Shown: positions 44,096-47,750 of the stretch, one piece after another | How positions within the stretch are numbered: the stretch's first letter is position 1 | Layout of the letters: every line of letters starts with the position of its first letter | NCBI GenBank assembly: GCA_013002465.1 | Contig: JABDJO010000046.1 | Coordinates: 1 to 47,750, forward strand | Length of the DNA: 47,750 bases | Direction of reading: 5' to 3' | Origin: Silicimonas sp. | GTDB taxonomy: Bacteria > Pseudomonadota > Alphaproteobacteria > Rhodobacterales > Rhodobacteraceae | Translations under genes and position numbers: made by a program | Notes under the pieces: generated by a model | Told to the model about the DNA's origin: nothing | Databases searched by the model: none | Seen by the model: only the letters and a program-made list of their open reading frames with translations

Positions 44096-45379
44096 ATGCC
44101 CGACAAAAGCGACTTGATCGAGCAGGCGCAAAAGGTGATGCGCCGCAATGACAGGGGGCATTACACTGTACCCACGCATGGGCTTTACCCATTTCAGTGG
44201 AATTGGGACAGCGCATTGTCCGCGCTGGGTTTTTCGCATTTCGACGAAGCTCGCGCATGGGCAGAGATCGAGACATTGTTCGCGCACCAATGGGACGACG
44301 GGATGGTGCCGCACATCATCTTCCATGAACACGATGAGGGCTATTTTCCCGGACCGGATGTCTGGGACACGGGCCGCGGCGTGCCGACAACAGGCATCAC
44401 ACAACCTCCGGTCGCGGGTTTCGCGGTGCGCCGCCTATTCGAACGCGCAAAGGATCGCAACTCGGCCGAGACCAAGGCGCGGGCTCTGCTCCCGAAAATC
44501 CATGCCTGGCACGAATGGTTCCTGCGCTGCCGTGACCCAATGAACTCGGGCCTGGCGGCGGTGATCCACCCTTGGGAAACCGGTCGAGACAATTCAGTCG
44601 ATTGGGACAGGGCGTTCGAGAGGGTGCCGACGGAAGGTGTCGCGCCCTTCACGCGTCGCGACACGCAGCACGCCAATCCCGATCACAGACCGACCGATGA
44701 GCAGTATAAACGCTACATTTGGCTGGTTCAGCATTTCCGCAAACTGGACTGGGACAACACTAGACTGCACGACGCCTCGCCTTTCCAGGTGGTCGATCCA
44801 GGCTTTAATGCGATCCTCCTGCGCTCTTGCTTAGATCTCGCCGAACTCGCCAAGCGGCTAGGCGAGCCGGACATCGCCAAGCGGTCACGCACAATTGCCG
44901 AGGATGGTATAGCCGCGATGGAAAGGCTCTGGAGCGAAAAATATGGCCAGTATCTGTGCCTCGATCGCGTAACCGGACAACTCATCGACAGCCCCTCGAT
45001 TGGCGGTATTCTCGCTGCCTTCACCTCGATCCCCACCGATCGTGCCAACGCGCTTGTTCGCCGAGTTGAGACGCTCGCGCAGTCCTGCACCTATCTTGTG
45101 CCCAGCCACGATCCGACCAAGCCAGAGTTCGACGGCCTGCGATATTGGCGCGGCCCCGTTTGGCTGATCGTCAACTATATGATTGCCGACGGGCTGGAAC
45201 GCGCGGGCCATCGAGGGACCGCCGAACGGATCATGGCCGATTGCCTGCGCCTTATCGAAAAGAGTGGATTTGCCGAATATTACGGTCCGATCACGGCGGA
45301 AGGCTGCGGCGGGGACTCCTTCACATGGACCGCCGCGATGGTGATCGAGATCCTGAATACCCATGAGGTCTTGGCATAG
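44096..45379 (+). CDS. GH63-like glucosylglycerate/mannosylglycerate-type hydrolase
   Basis: 427 residues from ATG 44096, three bases after the ATPase stop. The (alpha/alpha)6 barrel begins with YPFQWNWDSALSALG, typical of GH63 enzymes of the MGH1 type; IHPWETGRDNSVDWDRAF holds the probable general acid D165, and the C-terminal end has SGFAEYYGPITAEGCGG followed by FTWTAAM. Length matches bacterial mannosylglycerate and glucosylglycerate hydrolases (about 425-450). It has no signal peptide, so it would cut the imported glycoside in the cytoplasm. It is the last gene of the LacI-controlled operon and suggests salvage of a compatible solute; other alpha-glycosides are not excluded. Confidence 0.82.
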   Translation: MPDKSDLIEQAQKVMRRNDRGHYTVPTHGLYPFQWNWDSALSALGFSHFDEARAWAEIETLFAHQWDDGMVPHIIFHEHDEGYFPGPDVWDTGRGVPTTGITQPPVAGFAVRRLFERAKDRNSAETKARALLPKIHAWHEWFLRCRDPMNSGLAAVIHPWETGRDNSVDWDRAFERVPTEGVAPFTRRDTQHANPDHRPTDEQYKRYIWLVQHFRKLDWDNTRLHDASPFQVVDPGFNAILLRSCLDLAELAKRLGEPDIAKRSRTIAEDGIAAMERLWSEKYGQYLCLDRVTGQLIDSPSIGGILAAFTSIPTDRANALVRRVETLAQSCTYLVPSHDPTKPEFDGLRYWRGPVWLIVNYMIADGLERAGHRGTAERIMADCLRLIEKSGFAEYYGPITAEGCGGDSFTWTAAMVIEILNTHEVLA

Positions 45380-45443
45380 CCCACTCGACAGCCCGCAAAT
45401 CCGTGACCCGGGCGTCCGCACCCTGTTTTGCTCTAATGGATGC

Positions 45444-45956
45444 TCATGGATCCGGGTGCCGGTACACTAAGGGGGGCGGGTCCTTTGCGGGCGGCACCTC
45501 GGCGTCAGGATCAAGGCTGCAACCCAATTTCTCTGCCAGTCGAACAGAGTGCGCGTTGTCGGGATGAATATAGCTTACAACCGTTTTCCAGTTCAGATCC
45601 CCATAGACGAAATTGCGTAGCGCCAGCGTCGCCTCAAAAGCAAAACCAAGCCCTTCCTGTGCAGGATCCCAAATGCACCAACCAAGCTCACGTTCGGGCC
45701 GGCCATCAGGAAAGTGCGGCCCAAATCCTCCAACAAGAGACCCTGTGTCGTTGCGCAGCGCGACATAGGTACCAAAGCCCCTGATCTCCCAATGCCCGAG
45801 CATGGCAGCGAAAATCACAAACGCCTTGGAGTCGGTTGTACCAATGCCTCCGCCTGCGTACTTCGATCGCTCAGATAGATAGAATTCGCGGGCGGCAGAA
45901 TAGTCAGAGGGTTTCGGACGGCGCAAAACAAGTCTGGATGTCGTCAGTTCGGGCAT
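45444..45956 (-). CDS. GNAT-family N-acetyltransferase (RimJ/RimL type)
   Basis: 170 residues from ATG 45956 (GAGGAG upstream); a longer open frame reaches 46136 but its extra part lacks family similarity. The start ELTTSRLVLRRPKPSDY and the later LGWCIWDPAQEGLGFAFEA and VSYIHPDNAHSVRLAEKLG are the hallmarks of the acetyltransferase_3 (RimJ/RimL-like) group that modifies protein N-termini or small molecules. Convergent with the hydrolase gene; no functional link is visible. Confidence 0.9.
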   Translation of the reverse strand: MPELTTSRLVLRRPKPSDYSAAREFYLSERSKYAGGGIGTTDSKAFVIFAAMLGHWEIRGFGTYVALRNDTGSLVGGFGPHFPDGRPERELGWCIWDPAQEGLGFAFEATLALRNFVYGDLNWKTVVSYIHPDNAHSVRLAEKLGCSLDPDAEVPPAKDPPPLVYRHPDP

Positions 45957-46136
45957 TTCTCCTCGCAGAAGCGCAGTATCAGTCAGGCGGAAATGTGTGA
46001 TCAGCCGCAACTTGAGTGGTCCAGTTTGAATGCTAGTGCATGATCGGCCTTGGTTCCATCGAGATGATGGTCTCCGGGGCCGGTGGCCGGTTATTGCTCT
46101 TTCGTCGATCCAGCGCGGCGTCTCTGGAATGAGCAC

Positions 46137-46781
46137 CGCCGCGCAAGCCTTTGAACTCGCCGGGCTATCCTGAACGACCTCGTCGCAGTCTCCAATGGTG
46201 GATATGCCTGGCTGTGCAGCCAGTCTGCGGCTAGCCAGTCTCAGGTTGCTTTCCCTGTTTTACAGGGAAATAACAGGGAAAAACTTGGATTTCGACCCGA
46301 TTTGGCACGAATTGGGCGATTTTCACCCAGGTTCCCTGTGCGATTCCAGTGCGTTACCGGGCGCTTCCCTGTTCTCGAATTAACAGGGAATGATTAGGCA
46401 TTATCAGGGAAAGAAATTCACAAGAACAGGGGGCCTTCAGCTCCATGGAGGGAACCGACTTGATGGAGCGGTTCGCTCGTCACGGCATTCTTTCCGTCGG
46501 GAATTTGAGATTGACTCGTTCCCGATTTCTGCTAGGCGTCGGCGCACAGGGCAAAGATGTTCAGCAGAGTGCCGAACTCGCTGAATGAAGTGTTGGATGA
46601 CCGCCCTTGCTTCGGCAAAAGTCCACCAAGCGGAGCGCGGTGGCGGGAGCCCTGGATGGGGGCACGTGTTCGGTTTCGGACGATTCCCAACACACAATTT
46701 CAGTCAAATGGCGTCGTTTGGGCGTCCCCTCTTAACGCGTGCAGGCGTCTTGCACCTGCATTGCAGATCAAGGAGTTGGCC
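46137..46781. other. Non-coding boundary region with repeat cluster
   Basis: About 645 bases without a credible gene between the acetyltransferase region and the methyltransferase. The centre holds the TTCCCTGT/ACAGGGAA repeats listed separately. Short open frames on both strands have no recognisable family or ribosome site. The sequence style resembles repeat-bearing mobile-element boundaries I recall from other alphaproteobacteria, but no integrase, transposase or attachment site can be shown. Confidence 0.4.
46251..46433. repeat. Cluster of TTCCCTGT / ACAGGGAA octamers
   Basis: Within 183 bases the octamer occurs six times exactly: TTCCCTGT at 46251-46258, 46332-46339 and 46365-46372, and its complement ACAGGGAA at 46262-46269, 46273-46280 and 46383-46390. 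Near copies are at 46404-46411 (TCAGGGAA) and 46426-46433 (ACAGGGGG). The first pair forms a perfect 8-bp dyad with a three-base loop, and the third and sixth face each other as another inverted pair. Such arrays may be binding sites for a recombinase, excisionase or regulator. Confidence 0.75.
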
Positions 46782-47750
46782 ATGACCGCCCCTCTTTTCG
46801 TGGGTGAGATCCCGATCGCGGACCTCAAACCCTTTCCGCGCAACGCGCGCGCCCATGACACCCGGCAGATCACACAGATCGCCGCCTCTATCGAGGCCTT
46901 TGGCTTCACCAATCCTCTACTCATAGATGAACAGAACCAGCTGATTGCCGGCCATGGTCGTCTGGAGGCGGCCAAGCGCCTGGGTCTGACAGAGGTGCCG
47001 GCGATCCGCATCTCGCATTTGAGAGATGCCGAGAAACGGGCACTCATGTTGGCAGACAACAAGATCGCGCTCAATGCCAGTTGGAAGCTGGACATCCTGG
47101 CTGCCGAACTCGCCGATCTGTCGACATTCGATCTTGGTTTTGACATTGCTCTGACTGGCTTCGAAGTCGGCGAGATCGACCTGATCCTTGAAGACAATGA
47201 CTCGCACACTCCTTTGCAGGCGGAAACCGCCCCCCAGCCCGACCGGACACGGGCAACAACAACCCAAGCGGGCGACATTTGGCAGCTGGGACCCCATCAA
47301 GTGATGTGCGGCGACGCCTTATCTGTAACTGATCTTGCCAACCTGATGCAGGACGAACAGGCCGATGTCGGATTCACCGACCCACCTTACAATGTCCCGA
47401 TCCAGGGTCATGTCTCAGGCAAAGGTCAGGTCCAGCATCGCGAGTTTGTACAGGCCTCCGGAGAGATGACTGAGGACGAGTTCGCCAGCTTTCTGACCCG
47501 GGCGCTGTCGCTTGGAGCACAGCATAGCCGAGATGGCGCGGTCTGGTTTGCCTGTATCGACTGGCGCCACATGGGAGAGATGCGGGCCGCGGGCGCGGAA
47601 GCCTTCGACGAACACCTGAACCTCTGTGTCTGGGCCAAGACCAACGGCGGCATGGGCTCGCTCTACCGCTCGCAGCACGAGCTGGTCTTCGTGTTCAAGG
47701 CTGGCGCCGGGCCGCACATCAACAATGTCGAGCTCGGCAAGCACGGCCGC
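46782..47750 (+). CDS. ParB-domain site-specific DNA methyltransferase (3' end cut by window)
   Basis: 323 codons run from ATG 46782 (AAGGAG upstream) to the window edge. Residues 1-100 form a ParB/Srx-like domain: IPIADLKPFPRNARAH, then LIAGHGRLEAAKRLG and MLADNKIALNA. After a linker comes the methyltransferase domain with GDIWQLGPHQVMCGDAL and the catalytic DPPY motif (FTDPPYNVPI), typical of beta-class N4-cytosine or N6-adenine enzymes; the conserved S-adenosylmethionine motif is expected in the missing C-terminal part. Such ParB-methyltransferase fusions are common in prophages and integrative elements. It is next to a cluster of inverted octamers. Confidence 0.88.
   Translation, partial: MTAPLFVGEIPIADLKPFPRNARAHDTRQITQIAASIEAFGFTNPLLIDEQNQLIAGHGRLEAAKRLGLTEVPAIRISHLRDAEKRALMLADNKIALNASWKLDILAAELADLSTFDLGFDIALTGFEVGEIDLILEDNDSHTPLQAETAPQPDRTRATTTQAGDIWQLGPHQVMCGDALSVTDLANLMQDEQADVGFTDPPYNVPIQGHVSGKGQVQHREFVQASGEMTEDEFASFLTRALSLGAQHSRDGAVWFACIDWRHMGEMRAAGAEAFDEHLNLCVWAKTNGGMGSLYRSQHELVFVFKAGAGPHINNVELGKHGR

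Noticed and set aside
46390-46697. Short frames on both strands in the repeat region as possible excisionase or remnant genes
   Set aside because: No ribosome site, no helix-turn-helix or other family motif, and arginine-rich composition typical of non-coding high-GC DNA.

Overview
The window looks like a chromosome segment of a marine alphaproteobacterium, most likely of the Roseobacter/Rhodobacteraceae type. The evidence is gene content and style: a glgP-glgB-glgC-glgA-glgX-malQ operon, an Agrobacterium/Sphingomonas-type alginate import system, many ABC uptake systems, a GH63 glucosylglycerate/mannosylglycerate-type hydrolase and fairly high GC. No rRNA or tRNA gene, CRISPR array or intact insertion sequence was seen. 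The taxonomic call is an inference.

Layout. (1) 1-7650: a truncated sterol-desaturase-family hydroxylase, a FAD amine/amino-acid oxidoreductase divergent from an IclR regulator, then a taurine/nitrate-type ABC importer (binding protein, ATPase, and a permease with a very large extra N-terminal region). A similar 15-base motif lies upstream of both iclR and the binding-protein gene. (2) 7835-13295: metal resistance. cueR and copA overlap behind a textbook 19-bp-spacer promoter. A small secreted rhodanese follows, then a mercury-type cluster (merR divergent from merT-merP-broken merF-GDCCVxC protein) with no merA in the window. (3) 13340-24682: a complete glycogen synthesis and breakdown operon on the minus strand, with four genes joined by ATGA overlaps. 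(4) 25119-37994: an alginate/polyuronate locus. It has the AlgQ-AlgM1-AlgM2-AlgS importer, a PL15 exo-oligoalginate lyase, a DEH reductase, KdgF, a glucarate-dehydratase-like enolase-superfamily enzyme, a FadR-type GntR regulator, a MATE exporter and a GH88 unsaturated glucuronyl hydrolase. (5) 38721-45379: a LacI-controlled sugar ABC transporter ending in a GH63-like hydrolase, probably for glucosylglycerate, mannosylglycerate or a similar compatible solute. (6) 45444-47750: an acetyltransferase, about 0.8 kb of non-coding DNA with clustered TTCCCTGT/ACAGGGAA repeats, and the start of a ParB-domain DNA methyltransferase, which looks like the edge of a mobile or phage-derived region.

How it fits together. 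In the polyuronate locus, oligomers enter through AlgSM1M2Q2, are cut to unsaturated monomers by the PL15 lyase (and possibly GH88), are linearised by KdgF and reduced by the SDR to 2-keto-3-deoxygluconate. KDG kinase and KDPG aldolase must lie elsewhere. Its two divergent promoters share the motif CTAGTATG(C/G)TA, a candidate operator for the local GntR. The glycogen operon can store surplus sugar, and the LacI cluster salvages an osmolyte-like glycoside. The points most worth a second look are the merA-less mercury cluster with its interrupted merF, the enlarged permease, the GH88/enolase/MATE additions to the alginate locus, and the repeat-rich boundary at the right end.
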